Assembly: GCA_012513605.1 (NCBI GenBank)
Contig: JAAZBV010000153.1
Span: forward strand, 62,001-126,000
Source: Desulfatiglans sp.
GTDB lineage: Bacteria > Desulfobacterota > DSM-4660 > Desulfatiglandales > HGW-15
Reading direction: 5' to 3'
Length of the DNA: 64,000 nt
Position numbers and translations under genes: made by a program. The notes beneath the pieces were generated by a model. It ran no database searches. It saw only the letters and a list, made by a program, of their open reading frames with translations, and was not told where the DNA came from. This document shows positions 46,558 to 57,564 of the stretch, in pieces; within the stretch, counting starts at the first letter, position 1, and every line of letters starts with the position of its first letter.

Positions 46558-49014
46558 TTAATGTGTGGTTACCTCATTATTTTGCGGCATTTTTATATCC
46601 ATGCATGCCTCAATATTGAACGGCGTACATTCTTCTTCAGGAGCAAAAAGCTCTTCACCCTGTTTTAGTACAAGCGCCTCTTTTAACACCTGATCCATAT
46701 GCTCAACAGGTATAATCTCTATCTTTTTTAAGATCCTTTCAGGGATCTCCTCAAGGTCTTTCCTGTTTTCCATGGGTATCAGCACCTTGGTTATATTGCC
46801 CCTATGTGCAGCAAGTATCTTTTCCTTGAGCCCGCCTATGGGCAGCACCCTTCCTCTCAGGGTTATTTCACCAGTCATTGCAACCTTGTGATTTACCGGT
46901 CTGCCGGTAAGCGCAGAGATAATCGTGGTTGCAAGCGCTATACCTGCGGATGGGCCGTCTTTAGGAGTTGCACCCTCGGGCACATGTATATGTATATCCA
47001 CCTTTTCATAAAAGAGGTCAGGCAGTTTAAGCTGCCTTGCGCGTGTCCTCACATAACTCATGGCGGCCTGGGCTGATTCCTGCATTACATCACCGAGTTT
47101 ACCTGTAAGCTTCAGCGCACCTTTACCCGGCATGATGGCTGCCTCAGTCTGTAAAAGTTCGCCACCCACCTCGGTCCAGGCAAGACCTGTTGTAACACCT
47201 ACTGCATCCTGCTCTTCAGAGCTGCCAAAGCGGTATTTAATAACCCCGAGGTACTTGTTCAGGGATGTTGCAGAGATATTTATCTTTGTCTTTTTACCCT
47301 TTTTGACCACCTCTTTTGCCACCTTGCGGCATATGGAGGATATCTCCCTCTCAAGGTTCCTTACACCCGCCTCCCTTGTATAGTTCCTGATAATATTCAA
47401 TATAGCCTGGTCTGAAATAATGATATTTTTTTCAGTAAGGCCATTCAGCTCTATCTGTTTTTTTACAAGGAACTGCTTTGCAATATTCAGCTTTTCCAGT
47501 TCAGTATAACCGGCAAGCCTGATTATCTCCATCCTGTCCTGTAAGGGGAGCGGGATATTGTAAAGGGTATTTGCCGTTGTAATAAACAGGACATTTGACA
47601 GATCATAATCCAGGTCAAGATAATGATCATTAAATGCATAGTTCTGCTCAGGGTCAAGCACCTCTAAAAGGGCAGCGGATGGGTCACCCCTGAAGTCAGT
47701 GCTCATCTTGTCAACCTCATCAAGACAGAACACAGGGTTGCTCGACTTGGCCTTTTTCAGGTACTGAATTATCTTACCCGGGAGCGCACCGATATAAGTC
47801 CGTCTGTGACCGCGTATCTCAGCCTCATCCCTGACACCACCAAGGGATAATCTTACAAAATTCCTGCCCATTGCCCTTGCAACAGACTTGGCAAGCGATG
47901 TTTTACCCACACCGGGCGGCCCGGCAAGGCAGAGTATTGGGCCCTTGATCTTTTTTGTAAGGTTCTGTACAGCCAGGTATTCGAGGATCCTTTCCTTTGG
48001 TTTCTGGAGCCCGTAATGATCATCATCCAGGATACCCTTTGCCTCATCCATATCCATCTTGTCACGGGTGTATTCTCCCCAGGGAAGCGCAATGATCCAG
48101 TCAATATAGTTTCTTACAACAGTGGCCTCTGCTGACATGGGAGACATCATCTTGAGCTTGTTGAACTCCTGCCAGACTTTGATCTTTGCCTCCTTTGAAA
48201 GCCTTTTCTTCTTGATCTTTTTTTCAAGCTGCTCCAATTCGGCCTTGAAATCATCTTTTGTGCCCATCTCCTTCTGGATGGCGCGCATCTGCTCATTGAG
48301 GTAATAATCCTTCTGGGTCTTTTCCATCTGCTTCTTGACCCGCCTCTTAAGCCTGGTTTCAATGGACAGGATCTTTATCTCACTCACAAGTTTTTTAAAA
48401 AGGGTCTCAAGCCTCTCTTCCACATCTACCCTAGAAAGCAGCTCCTGCTTATCTGCAACATTGAGCCCCAGATGGGATGTTATGGTATCAGCAAGCCTTG
48501 AGGGGTCACTGATGGTAGATATGGTATTGGCCAGGTCTTTACCGATCTTTTTATTAAGTTTTGCATACTCATCAAAGCTCTCTATGATAGACCTGATCAA
48601 TGCCTGTACCTTGGCCGAGTCCACAAACCTGTCGTTGACAGTGGCAACCTCAACCATGTAGAAGTCAGGATTATCCAGAAAAGTCTCTATCCTTGCCCGC
48701 TTTTTACCCTCAATTAGAACCTTTACAGTGCCATCAGGGAGTGTGAGTTTCTGTAACACAGTGCCAAGGGTACCGAATGTATAGATATCATTTTCTACCG
48801 GGTTATCTATGGAGGCATCCTTCTGTGCTGCAAGGAATATCTCCCTGTCGTTACTCATGGCATAATCTATGGCCCTGATTGACCTTTCCCTTGCAACAAA
48901 CAGATGAACCACCCTGTTGGGGAATACCACCATATCCTTTAGAGGCAAAAGAGGATGCCTGTTATTATCTTCTGTAAAATACTGCATAGAATCTTTCTTT
49001 ATTGAGTTAAACAT
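46558..49014 (-). CDS. lon: ATP-dependent protease Lon
   Basis: 818 residues, full length. The N-terminal substrate-binding domain ([13 protein letters not shown]) is followed by an AAA+ module with Walker A GPPGVGKT (about 361-368) and CLDEVDKM, then the protease domain with the catalytic dyad S689 (KDGPSAG) and K732 (GGLKEK). It degrades misfolded and regulatory proteins in the cytoplasm. It is the last protein gene of the tig-clpP-clpX-lon run; only 3 bases separate it from clpX, so translation is probably coupled. Confidence 0.98.
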   Translation of the reverse strand: MFNSIKKDSMQYFTEDNNRHPLLPLKDMVVFPNRVVHLFVARERSIRAIDYAMSNDREIFLAAQKDASIDNPVENDIYTFGTLGTVLQKLTLPDGTVKVLIEGKKRARIETFLDNPDFYMVEVATVNDRFVDSAKVQALIRSIIESFDEYAKLNKKIGKDLANTISTISDPSRLADTITSHLGLNVADKQELLSRVDVEERLETLFKKLVSEIKILSIETRLKRRVKKQMEKTQKDYYLNEQMRAIQKEMGTKDDFKAELEQLEKKIKKKRLSKEAKIKVWQEFNKLKMMSPMSAEATVVRNYIDWIIALPWGEYTRDKMDMDEAKGILDDDHYGLQKPKERILEYLAVQNLTKKIKGPILCLAGPPGVGKTSLAKSVARAMGRNFVRLSLGGVRDEAEIRGHRRTYIGALPGKIIQYLKKAKSSNPVFCLDEVDKMSTDFRGDPSAALLEVLDPEQNYAFNDHYLDLDYDLSNVLFITTANTLYNIPLPLQDRMEIIRLAGYTELEKLNIAKQFLVKKQIELNGLTEKNIIISDQAILNIIRNYTREAGVRNLEREISSICRKVAKEVVKKGKKTKINISATSLNKYLGVIKYRFGSSEEQDAVGVTTGLAWTEVGGELLQTEAAIMPGKGALKLTGKLGDVMQESAQAAMSYVRTRARQLKLPDLFYEKVDIHIHVPEGATPKDGPSAGIALATTIISALTGRPVNHKVAMTGEITLRGRVLPIGGLKEKILAAHRGNITKVLIPMENRKDLEEIPERILKKIEIIPVEHMDQVLKEALVLKQGEELFAPEEECTPFNIEACMDIKMPQNNEVTTH

Positions 49015-49017
49015 AGT

Positions 49018-50265
49018 TTATGCGTAACCTGCCTTGTTTTCATATACCAGCAGAGGTTCGGTTCCTTTGGTTATTACATTTTCTTCAATTATGCATTCTC
49101 TCACGCCGGGCATGCTCGGGATGTCATACATAATATTCAGCATTACTGATTCCAGTATGGCCCTTAAGCCCCTTGCACCTGACTTTCGTTTTATTGCATC
49201 CTTTGCAATGGCCTTATATGCCTTTTCTTCAAACTTGAGTTCAACACCCTCAAGCTCAAAGAGTTTTTTGTACTGCTTAACAAGGGCGTTTTTAGGCTCA
49301 GTGAGGATACGTACAAGGGCCTCTTCGCTAAGGTTATTAAGTGTGGCGATTATGGGTATGCGTCCAATAAACTCCGGTATAAGACCGAATTTAATAAGAT
49401 CTTCGGGCTGTACAAAGGAGGTAATATCTTCAGCATTCGCATCTTCATTTGAGTTGACATTGGCCTCAAAGCCCATGGATTTACTGCCGATCCTGTTTCT
49501 GATGATCCTGTCCAGGCCGGTAAAAGTACCCCCGCATATAAAAAGGATATTTGAGGTATCCACCTTTAAGAAATCCTGCTGGGGATGTTTTCTTCCGCCC
49601 TTTGGCGGTATGCTGGCCATTGTGCCCTCTATTATCTTAAGGAGCGCCTGCTGAACACCTTCACCCGACACATCCCTTGTTATTGAGGGGCTGTCAGACT
49701 TTCTGGCGATCTTATCGATCTCGTCTATGTATACTATTCCCTTGCAGGCGCTTTCCACCTCGTAATCAGCTGTCTGTACAAGGTTAAGAATGATGTTTTC
49801 AACATCCTCCCCTACATAACCGGCCTCGGTAAGGGTGGTTGCATCCGCTATTGTAAATGGCACCTTTAAAATCCTTGCAAGGGTCTGGGCAAGCAGTGTC
49901 TTTCCTGAGCCGGTTGGCCCGATAAGGAGAATGTTGCTCTTCTGGATCTCCACATCATCCATCTTAATATTTGTATGAATTCTTTTGTAATGGTTGTGAA
50001 CAGCAACGGAAAGTACCTTTTTTGGTTTTTCCTGCTCTACGACATAATCGTCAAGGGCCGCCTTTATCTGGTAGGGCTTTGGAAGGTCCAGGTCTGCTTC
50101 CTTTTCGTTTCCATACTCCTCTGCAATTATTTCGGTACAGAGCTGTACACACTCATCACATATGTACACTGATGATGATGCGGTAATGAGCTTTTTTACC
50201 TCATCTTCACTCTTTCCGCAGAAGGAGCAGTGCAGATCACTGCCTGAATTATCTTTTTTTTGCAT
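49018..50265 (-). CDS. clpX: ClpX, ATPase subunit of the ClpXP protease
   Basis: 415 residues. The N-terminal zinc-binding domain has C13, C16, C36 and C39. Walker A GPTGSGKT is at 116-123, with GYVGEDVE nearby (pore loop and ring contact) and VYIDEIDKI as Walker B. The C-terminal sensor-2 region [12 protein letters not shown] is present. It unfolds substrates for ClpP. It lies 10 bases after clpP, the canonical order. Confidence 0.98.
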   Translation of the reverse strand: MQKKDNSGSDLHCSFCGKSEDEVKKLITASSSVYICDECVQLCTEIIAEEYGNEKEADLDLPKPYQIKAALDDYVVEQEKPKKVLSVAVHNHYKRIHTNIKMDDVEIQKSNILLIGPTGSGKTLLAQTLARILKVPFTIADATTLTEAGYVGEDVENIILNLVQTADYEVESACKGIVYIDEIDKIARKSDSPSITRDVSGEGVQQALLKIIEGTMASIPPKGGRKHPQQDFLKVDTSNILFICGGTFTGLDRIIRNRIGSKSMGFEANVNSNEDANAEDITSFVQPEDLIKFGLIPEFIGRIPIIATLNNLSEEALVRILTEPKNALVKQYKKLFELEGVELKFEEKAYKAIAKDAIKRKSGARGLRAILESVMLNIMYDIPSMPGVRECIIEENVITKGTEPLLVYENKAGYA

Positions 50266-50275
50266 TACACAACCT

Positions 50276-50881
50276 CTACTTTTCTTTTTTTTCTTCTTTT
50301 AACTCTCTTGACTTTATTACCCTGTCAATTACTCCATATTCCATCGCCTGTTCGGCGTCCATAAAATAGTCCCTTTCAGTATCTTCCCTGATCTTTTCTA
50401 AAGGCTGCCCTGTATGTTCAACAAGGATGTTATGGATGGTCTTTTTTACCTTCATAATCTCCCTGGCCTGGATCTCAATGTCAGTTGCCTGGCCCTGGGC
50501 GCCGCCTAAGGGTTGATGGATCATAATCCTTGAGTTGGGAAGGGCAAGCCTTTTACCCTTTGCACCTGCTGCCAGTAAAAGAGCCCCCATGCTGGATGCC
50601 TGCCCCATACACAGGGTGGAGACATCGGGCTTTATATACTGCATTGTGTCATAGATGGCGAGACCCGCGGTTACGGAGCCGCCCGGGGAGTTGATATACA
50701 TGGTTATGGGTTTTTCAGTATCTTCAGACTCTAAGAAAAGAAGTTGGGCAATTACAGTATTGGCCATATGGTCTTCAACTTGTTCGCCTATAAAAATAAT
50801 ACGCTCCTTCAGGAGACGTGAGTATATGTCATATGACCTTTCACCGCGATTCGTCTGCTCAACTACAATTGGTATCAGCAT
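50276..50881 (-). CDS. clpP: ClpP proteolytic subunit
   Basis: 201 residues with the complete catalytic triad: S97 in QASSMGA, H122 in MIHQPLGG and D171 in DTERD. It forms the tetradecameric peptidase chamber of ClpXP. It lies between tig and clpX in the usual operon; the gap to tig is 83 bases. Ends in a charged KEEKKEK tail. Confidence 0.98.
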   Translation of the reverse strand: MLIPIVVEQTNRGERSYDIYSRLLKERIIFIGEQVEDHMANTVIAQLLFLESEDTEKPITMYINSPGGSVTAGLAIYDTMQYIKPDVSTLCMGQASSMGALLLAAGAKGKRLALPNSRIMIHQPLGGAQGQATDIEIQAREIMKVKKTIHNILVEHTGQPLEKIREDTERDYFMDAEQAMEYGVIDRVIKSRELKEEKKEK

Positions 50882-50964
50882 ATTCTGTTCTCTTTCTTTA
50901 TAAAAATCATTATATATTTAAGCTCAATCATCTCTGTTTTAACATTGGTAACATGCTAATCTTC

Positions 50965-52281
50965 TTAATCTTTTTCGCTTTTTTTAACCGGCTCAACCTC
51001 AGTAACGCTAGCATTTTCAACAAGATATTTCAAGGTCTTTTCCTTTAAGAGGGTCTGCTTCAGCCCCTCCATATAGTCATTTGCCTCATAAAATTTGCGT
51101 AGCTCCTCTGCAGGATGACCTGATTCCTTTGCCATCTCCTCAAAGCTGTCAGAAAGCTCCTTTTCCTCAACCTCAAGTTTTTCAAGCTTTGCAATCTTGC
51201 CTAAAATTAGAGACGCCTTTATGTTTCTTTCTGCAATCGGCCTGAATTCTGTCTTCATCCTGTCATGGCTCAGCCCCAATTTTTCAAATGATGCACCCGA
51301 TCGCATGAAGTTATTCTTCATATTATCGATAGACGCCTCTATCTCATTTTCCACAAGGCTTTCAGGCAGGTCAAAGGTAACACTGTCCGATATTGCATTT
51401 ATTATTTTAGTCCGTAGGTCAGTCTCTATCCTCTTTTCTTCTCGGGAGGTTAGATCACTCTTTATCCTTTCCTTGAGGGCATCAACCGTATCAAATTCAA
51501 GACCGAGCCCCTTAACAAAGGCATCATCAAGGGCAGGGAGCTCTATACTCTTAATATCGGTTATCTCAACAGTGAATCTGATTGTCTTACCCTTTAGTTT
51601 AGGGTTAATATAGTCATCCTTGAAGCTGGTGGAAAATTCCTTTTTATCCCCTTTCTTGAGCCCTATAAGCTCATCTTCAAAGCCCGGATAAAAGCTCCCC
51701 CCTCCTATATAGAGGGAGTAATTTTCGGCCTTCATGCCCTCAACGGCATTATCCCCTTCAAAACCCTGGTAGCTGACTACAGCATAGTCTTCCTTTTGTA
51801 TGCCCCTCTCCTCGGTTAAAGGAGTAAGCTTTCCATGCGCCTTTAATATGGCCTTTACCTGGGTATCTACGTCATCATCGTTTACAATCAATTTATCCTT
51901 TTCTACCTTTACACCAAGGTAGTCTTTTAATTCAAACTCAGGCCTCACCTCTATGATCGCCGCATATTTGTAATCCTGACCCTTTTTTATGATTTCATCA
52001 TTTTCTAAAACAGGCATACTCAATGGATATACCTCTGTTTCGTGGATGGCCTTTGCCAGGGTCTCACGTACAATATCATTCGCCGCATCCTCAAACACCT
52101 GGTCTCCATAATATTTTTCAACCATTTTCATGGGGACCTTGCCGGGCCTAAAACCCTTGATCTTAGCTTTTTTAGCGTATTTCTTGAACACGCTTTCTAT
52201 CTTTTGATCAACATCCTTTGCCTCTATCTCAACCAGGATTTTCTTTTTTACAGAACTGATTTCTTCAACTGTAGTTTTCAT
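50965..52281 (-). CDS. tig: trigger factor, ribosome-associated chaperone and prolyl isomerase
   Basis: 438 residues. The N-terminal ribosome-binding domain carries GFRPGKVPM, the ribosome-docking signature. The FKBP-like PPIase domain is at about 160-240 (GDKKEFSTSFKDDY). A long helical C-terminal chaperone domain follows. It meets nascent chains at the ribosome exit and opens the tig-clpP-clpX-lon block. Confidence 0.97.
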   Translation of the reverse strand: MKTTVEEISSVKKKILVEIEAKDVDQKIESVFKKYAKKAKIKGFRPGKVPMKMVEKYYGDQVFEDAANDIVRETLAKAIHETEVYPLSMPVLENDEIIKKGQDYKYAAIIEVRPEFELKDYLGVKVEKDKLIVNDDDVDTQVKAILKAHGKLTPLTEERGIQKEDYAVVSYQGFEGDNAVEGMKAENYSLYIGGGSFYPGFEDELIGLKKGDKKEFSTSFKDDYINPKLKGKTIRFTVEITDIKSIELPALDDAFVKGLGLEFDTVDALKERIKSDLTSREEKRIETDLRTKIINAISDSVTFDLPESLVENEIEASIDNMKNNFMRSGASFEKLGLSHDRMKTEFRPIAERNIKASLILGKIAKLEKLEVEEKELSDSFEEMAKESGHPAEELRKFYEANDYMEGLKQTLLKEKTLKYLVENASVTEVEPVKKSEKD

Positions 52282-52748
52282 AGAATACCTTCATAATAAG
52301 TTGTTATCACAGATTTAACTTCCCCTGCCCGCATCATAATCAGCCTTTTCCCCGGTGTTCAGTCTCATTTAAATTCATCAGTTTTGATAAAGGAAAATGT
52401 GCCTGAATTCTGACATCTGAAAGCCGTCTTTTTAACCTGAACCAGCCTTTTCCGGATGGAAACAAACATGGAAAACAGAAGTAATGTAATACCGGAACCA
52501 GTTAATAAAATAATTACCTTCAGGTACCCCTGAAATTTCAAAAAACAAACAGGATAAAAGCTAATTATAATTTACCTAATATCAAGCTGGATAAGGTAAA
52601 TAATAAATGGCTTCAAGACTGTCAATAATAATTATGTATATGATAGCATAAATCATGCCATTTAGATGGTGTGTCAGGGGGTTAAAAACTGTTAAAACTG
52701 AATAACCGAGGGGGCTGCTTTAGGGGGTTATATTATTGCAATAAATGG
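52282..52748. promoter_or_regulatory. intergenic region upstream of tig
   Basis: 467 AT-rich bases. On the minus strand a TTGACA (52625-52620) with a weak TATTTA 17 bases further is a possible promoter, but it would lie about 315 bases from tig, so the true promoter may be closer. No gene and no strong hairpin are seen. Confidence 0.35.
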
Positions 52749-54224
52749 TTACAAAAGGGGAGCAATGCCGGATAACCCTGATATTACAGGTTTTTTTGGC
52801 AGAGATACGGTAAAGACCATGTCCTTTTCCTCCTGGGCATATGACAGGAGACCCCCTATATCCTTTAAAAGCCTGTATGAAAGGGGAAGGCTGAAATCCC
52901 TTTCGCTGCTGTTAAATGGAAGAAAAAACATATCAGGATTATCTGCCTTTGTGCTAGATACCCTGTTTTTGAATTCTATATGACAGTTATTGTCACTTTC
53001 ATATGTTTTTATTGTAACTTCATTGCCATTATAATTCTCTTTTCCTGATGTCCTGAGCAATTCAGCAAATGTCCCTATGACAATATCTCTGTCGGTCTTT
53101 ACAGGTGTAAGCTCGGTGTCGAGGTCAAGATTGATATTCACCTTTTTTGGGGCTGTTTCCGAGAGGTACCTTTCAACACAGGAAGAGATGAGGTTGTTTA
53201 TTTGGCACTCTTCATAATTTATCTCAACAGGCTTCAGGTATTCGGCCAGACGCTTAAGGATACTTTCAAGACGTTTTGATTCCTTTAGTATAATGTCGCC
53301 TTCGGGAAGGTCAGGGAACCTTTTTCTGAGACGCCTGGCAAAACCGCCTATAGAAACCAGGGGGTTTCTGATGCCATGTGCAACCTCTGCGGATATGGAG
53401 CTGAGCAGCTTTAATTTTTCCCTCTGTATGATCTCCTTTTCAAGAACAACACGATCTGAAATATCCACTATCATGCCTTTTATGGTATTTGCAGCACCTC
53501 CTCCCATGGGTTTTGCCCCTGTTATTGAGCCCGTCATAACATTGATAAGTCGTCCATTCCTGTGGATCATTCGGCACTCTTCGGAAAACCTGAAGTTCTG
53601 GGACTGAAAGGCCCTGTTAAAGGTCTCCCTTATACGCGGGCGGTCATCCGGGTGTATCCTTTCAAGGAGCCACCCTGGCTCTGCGGATGCCTCTTCCGCA
53701 GAAAAGCCAAGCATGGGTTCGCACGCCCTGCTTATAAATTCCAGCTCAATATCCTCCCTTACAACAAAGACGAGACAGGGGATATTCTGAACAAGATTGT
53801 AGTATTTCTGTTCAGCTATCTTTACCTGTTCTTTTAAAAGCATGCGCTCCTGAAAACGCTTTATGCATAGATTAAGCTCGCTTATGCCAAAGGGTTTTCT
53901 AAGGTAATCATATGCCCCGACCTTTATTGCCTGGATGGCATTATCAAATGTACCAAAACCTGTAATAAAGACCACCTCAAGACCGGGATTATCCCTTTTC
54001 AGGTTTGAGGCCAGCTCTATACCACCCATTACCGGCATGTTTATATCTATAAATGCTATATGAAAGGGCTCTTTTTTAATGAATTCAAGTGCCTCATTGG
54101 GAAGAGTGCATATTACAGGTTTATGGCCTTCACGACTCACAAAACTGGCAATGAGTTCACCAATGGATGGGTCATCATCAACAATCATTATATTTATCAC
54201 TGGGAGATCAACCACATAAGACAT
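52749..54224 (-). CDS. REC-PAS-HisKA protein with a degraded ATPase domain
   Basis: 491 residues from the ATG at 54224, chosen for AGGGG 8 bases ahead; an in-frame start at 54278 is less likely. Receiver domain with D60 (FIDINMP), PAS domain (about 140-260), then a HisKA helix with EVAHGIRNPLVSIG. The following ATPase region lacks a recognisable N-box, the DxGxG of the G1 box and the GLGL of the G2 box; only an F-box-like FLPF remains. It is probably unable to use ATP on its own and may act as a phosphotransfer scaffold or response protein. It is a single gene with no regulator neighbour. Confidence 0.8.
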   Translation of the reverse strand: MSYVVDLPVINIMIVDDDPSIGELIASFVSREGHKPVICTLPNEALEFIKKEPFHIAFIDINMPVMGGIELASNLKRDNPGLEVVFITGFGTFDNAIQAIKVGAYDYLRKPFGISELNLCIKRFQERMLLKEQVKIAEQKYYNLVQNIPCLVFVVREDIELEFISRACEPMLGFSAEEASAEPGWLLERIHPDDRPRIRETFNRAFQSQNFRFSEECRMIHRNGRLINVMTGSITGAKPMGGGAANTIKGMIVDISDRVVLEKEIIQREKLKLLSSISAEVAHGIRNPLVSIGGFARRLRKRFPDLPEGDIILKESKRLESILKRLAEYLKPVEINYEECQINNLISSCVERYLSETAPKKVNINLDLDTELTPVKTDRDIVIGTFAELLRTSGKENYNGNEVTIKTYESDNNCHIEFKNRVSSTKADNPDMFFLPFNSSERDFSLPLSYRLLKDIGGLLSYAQEEKDMVFTVSLPKKPVISGLSGIAPLL

Positions 54225-54501
54225 ATTGTTTACCCCTATGAATATATGAAATGTATCTGTGTCTGAAGATGTGGCCAACTATATCATATAAAATTAGCTA
54301 TATAAACCTGTTTATTGAAGCTCTTAATAGATTGCTGCGAAGGGTAATAATCTTGGAGGCATAAATGGGTTTTAATCATTTCATAAGGTATAAAAAACAT
54401 AGAGGGTAGAATGGATTAAGCGAAGCAACCCATCTTCATGCTGTTTGCCTTGAAAAAGAAACATGGTATACACTTTATAAATGTGATGGAGGATGTTGGC
54501 T

Positions 54502-55077
54502 ATGAAGATAAAAAATATTTGCGTCAACTGCGGTTCAAATACAGGAACAATGCCTGAGTATCTAAAGGCCGCTATTGATCTTGGAAAATATCTGGCAAAA
54601 AACAATATCGGTATTGTCTATGGCGGGGCAGGTGTGGGGCTTATGGGGGCAGTGGCTTCATCTGCCTTACATAACAATGGAAAGGTCATTGGCGTAATAC
54701 CTGAATCATTTGCAGACAGGGTTGCCCACAGCAACCTGACAGAACTCCATATTGTTTCAACCATGCATGAGCGAAAGACAATGATGTTTGAACTCTCAGA
54801 CGGTTTTATAGCGCTGCCCGGTGGCATGGGTACCATTGAGGAGATATTTGAGGTGCTGACATGGGCGCAACTGGGGTATCACACAAAACCCTGCGGTATC
54901 CTCAATATATCCGGGTACTATGACAGTATGCTCACATTTCTTAAAAATGCTGTGGATCAGCGTTTTATACGAAAAGAACATAAAGATCTGCTGCTTGTTG
55001 ATGTTGACCCGGCAAGTTTACTGACAAGGTTTAATAATTATGAGGCCGTTCCAATAGAAAAATGGATCGATATATAG
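54502..55077 (+). CDS. LOG-family protein (lysine decarboxylase-like fold)
   Basis: 191 residues from the ATG at 54502, 9 bases after GGAGG; the ATG at 54493 touches that site. The Rossmann fold has VYGGAGVGLMG and the family motif LPGGMGTIEE. LOG homologues are cytokinin-activating phosphoribohydrolases that cleave nucleoside 5'-monophosphates to a free base; in bacteria the natural substrate is usually unknown. Transcribed divergently from the PAS kinase gene. Confidence 0.9.
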   Translation: MKIKNICVNCGSNTGTMPEYLKAAIDLGKYLAKNNIGIVYGGAGVGLMGAVASSALHNNGKVIGVIPESFADRVAHSNLTELHIVSTMHERKTMMFELSDGFIALPGGMGTIEEIFEVLTWAQLGYHTKPCGILNISGYYDSMLTFLKNAVDQRFIRKEHKDLLLVDVDPASLLTRFNNYEAVPIEKWIDI

Positions 55078-55415
55078 GAGAGGTAGATAATAACGTTTCC
55101 CTGCTGCATGATGATCAGGATTTTATACCCATGGAACAACAACTTGGGTTACCCATAGTAAGTTCCGATAACAAGAAATAAGCAATAACGAGTATCTTAT
55201 AAAAGAAGGTTCCCAAGGCCCAAGGAATCAGAAAAACAAAACTATTTTCATGCCCGTCCCGCATCAATTACGGGATAAATTCGGACGGGCATCCAGTTAT
55301 GTGGTCTTTTAAAAAACTAAAGCGGATTTCCTCGGAGACAATTCCATTGCGAAAAATATAGAGGCACGCTGCGGCATGCCCCTACAGTTACATATAATAA
55401 TGTGCTCGTACCTGC
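55078..55415. repeat. intergenic region with two hairpin repeats
   Basis: 55250-55292 is a nested hairpin: ATGCCCGTCC pairs with GGACGGGCAT around an inner TCCCG/CGGGA. 55359-55385 is an imperfect 27-bp palindrome TAGAGGCACGCT...GCATGCCCCTAC, the fourth member of the TAGGGGC family. No coding frame is seen. Both hairpins lie behind LOG and behind the GH3 gene, which are convergent, so they may also end transcription. Confidence 0.6.
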
Positions 55416-57314
55416 CTAATAACTCAACCCATACCCTATTGGAAAAAGCGGATTATATTTTTCCGTGGGCATATTGATATTCATTGGAAGCTCTGCATTT
55501 GACCTTGGCCATGAGTAAGAAAGCTTGCCTGTCGGGCTGAAGTCGCCGAACAGCACATCTGTGATCCCCTGCCCCTCTGTGCCGGGCAAAAATGCTGCAA
55601 CCAGGGCATCTGCCTGCGGGAGGATATCATTTACAATCATCGGCCTGCCTGATATCACAATCACCACTACAGGAATACCTGCCTTTTTCATGTTGTTTAT
55701 GGTTGCTACATCCCCTTCATCAAGTGAAAGGTCTTCCCTGTCACCGACACCCTCTGCATAGGGGAGTTCACCAACAACAGCAATACCAAGGGCCGCCCCC
55801 TCTGCGCCTGTTCCATCAATAGAGTGTGTCACCTCTGTTTCATTTGATACTGCGGCCTTAACAGCAGAAAGCACTGTTGTGCCGCCAGGTGTAACCTCCC
55901 CTGTCTGCCCCTGCCAGCGGATGGTCCACCCGCCGCACTGGTTCCCTATGTTATCTGCGCTCTTACCTGCCACATGAATCCTTGCGCTGGTTTTAGAGAG
56001 GGGCAGCACTTTGTTATCATTTTTTAAAAGCACCAAGGATTTACGCACCGCCTCCCTTGCAACTGCCCTGTGTTCAGGTGAGCCGAATGCATTGTGTAAT
56101 GACCTGTCAGCCTTATGGGTCTTTGTATCGTCCATAAGCCCCATTGCAAGCTTAACCCTTAAAATACGTGTAACAGCATCGTCTATACGCGCAATAGGCA
56201 CGCTTCCCTCTTCAACAAGGGCCTTTAGTATGTCGAAGAATTCACGATACCCTCCCGGCTCCATTGCCATGTCCATACCTGCATTAATGGATATCATGAT
56301 GGATTCCTTCAGATTCATGGGGTTTATCTGGCGTATCGCATTATAATCTGAGATCAGGAAGCCATCAAAACCCAGCTCTTCCTTGAGTATCTCAGTCAAG
56401 AGTCGTTTACTGCCTGAACATCGCTCCCCGTTCCATGTGCTGTATGAGGGCATGATTGTACCCACACCCGCCTCAATAGCGGTTACATAACCGGGGAGAT
56501 GAATTCGGCGCAAGGTGGCCTCATCCACCTTTGTGTCCCCTTGGTCAAGCCACATACGCGTTACATCCCCTCCAGGGAAACCGGGCCTTGGCGCCTTTGT
56601 TGCCTCTGTGCCGCCGTCACCAGCATAATGCTTGGCGCATGCAACAACAGAGAGGGGATCAGAAAGGTCTGTGCCCTGAAGCCCCATAACCATTGCCTTT
56701 CCAAGGGTTTTTACTATCTCCGGGTCCTCTGAAAAGCCTTCATATGTACGGCCCCACCTGATATCCTGTGGCACTGTTACCGCAGGGGCAAATGTCCAGT
56801 GTATCCCTGTTGCCCGCATCTCCTTAGCGGTGATCCTGCCGATCCTTTCCACAAGCTCAGGGTCACGTGTGCAGCCTAAAGCTATATTATGGGGGAACAT
56901 GACAGCTCCAAGCACATTGCTGTGGCCATGCACCGCATCTATCCCGTAGAGTGCCGGTATCTTTAACCTTGTCTTTAATGCCTCTTCCTGCACCCTGTCA
57001 TAGAGATTGGTCCATTCGATAAGGCTGTTATCCTTGATCGGGTCTGAATCACCCCCGCTCAAGACAGAGCCTATAAAATATTTCTGCATATCTCCTTCAT
57101 TACCTAGCACCTTGTCCTGCTCAGGCTGTGTCATCTGGCCTATCTTTTCATCAAGGGTCATCTGACTTAATATTTCTTTGGCTTTGGCATCAAAGGCCTT
57201 AAAACCTTTAATTGTTTGCGCCTGTTCGGGCGCTTGAGACTGACAAGACACAAAGATTAAAGATATGAGAACTAAACAGATTAATGATATATGACTAATC
57301 CTTGCCTTTTTCAT
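55416..57314 (-). CDS. glycoside hydrolase family 3 lipoprotein (beta-glucosidase type)
   Basis: 632 residues. The signal peptide ends in FVSC, a lipobox with lipidated Cys near residue 24. The GH3 N-terminal barrel has the nucleophile D323 in FLISDYNAI and an earlier KHYAGDGG acid/substrate motif. The C-terminal GH3 domain follows and ends with the family's PIGYGLSY. It is probably a periplasmic exo-acting beta-glucosidase on cello- or laminari-oligosaccharides; NagZ is unlikely because the full C-terminal domain is present. Single gene. Confidence 0.92.
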   Translation of the reverse strand: MKKARISHISLICLVLISLIFVSCQSQAPEQAQTIKGFKAFDAKAKEILSQMTLDEKIGQMTQPEQDKVLGNEGDMQKYFIGSVLSGGDSDPIKDNSLIEWTNLYDRVQEEALKTRLKIPALYGIDAVHGHSNVLGAVMFPHNIALGCTRDPELVERIGRITAKEMRATGIHWTFAPAVTVPQDIRWGRTYEGFSEDPEIVKTLGKAMVMGLQGTDLSDPLSVVACAKHYAGDGGTEATKAPRPGFPGGDVTRMWLDQGDTKVDEATLRRIHLPGYVTAIEAGVGTIMPSYSTWNGERCSGSKRLLTEILKEELGFDGFLISDYNAIRQINPMNLKESIMISINAGMDMAMEPGGYREFFDILKALVEEGSVPIARIDDAVTRILRVKLAMGLMDDTKTHKADRSLHNAFGSPEHRAVAREAVRKSLVLLKNDNKVLPLSKTSARIHVAGKSADNIGNQCGGWTIRWQGQTGEVTPGGTTVLSAVKAAVSNETEVTHSIDGTGAEGAALGIAVVGELPYAEGVGDREDLSLDEGDVATINNMKKAGIPVVVIVISGRPMIVNDILPQADALVAAFLPGTEGQGITDVLFGDFSPTGKLSYSWPRSNAELPMNINMPTEKYNPLFPIGYGLSY

Positions 57315-57486
57315 TTTTCCACTCCTTAAGGTTAAATTAAATTTGCTGGAATTGGCGCATCTTACAAAAGCCTCCTGATCTTTACAACACTTTTAGTTAT
57401 CCTTCATTCGCTTTACTTTTTAAGATTATTCAGCTATCTAGTGTTCATCCAGAATAAGTAAATCCTGGATATAACTGTCAGCGACT

Positions 57487-57517
57487 TGTCCCGCCATAGT
57501 TTTATACGAAGGCGGAT
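57487..57517. repeat. hairpin repeat of the GCCATAG...CGAAGGCGGAT type
   Basis: CCGCC (57491-57495) pairs with GGCGG (57511-57515). The sequence TGTCCCGCCATAG..CGAAGGCGGAT closely resembles 60836-60865, so they belong to one dispersed family. Located upstream of purB. Confidence 0.5.
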
Positions 57518-57564
57518 CAGCTGTCAGCAATGGAATTTTTTATATTCAAGCTATGGAGGCATTT

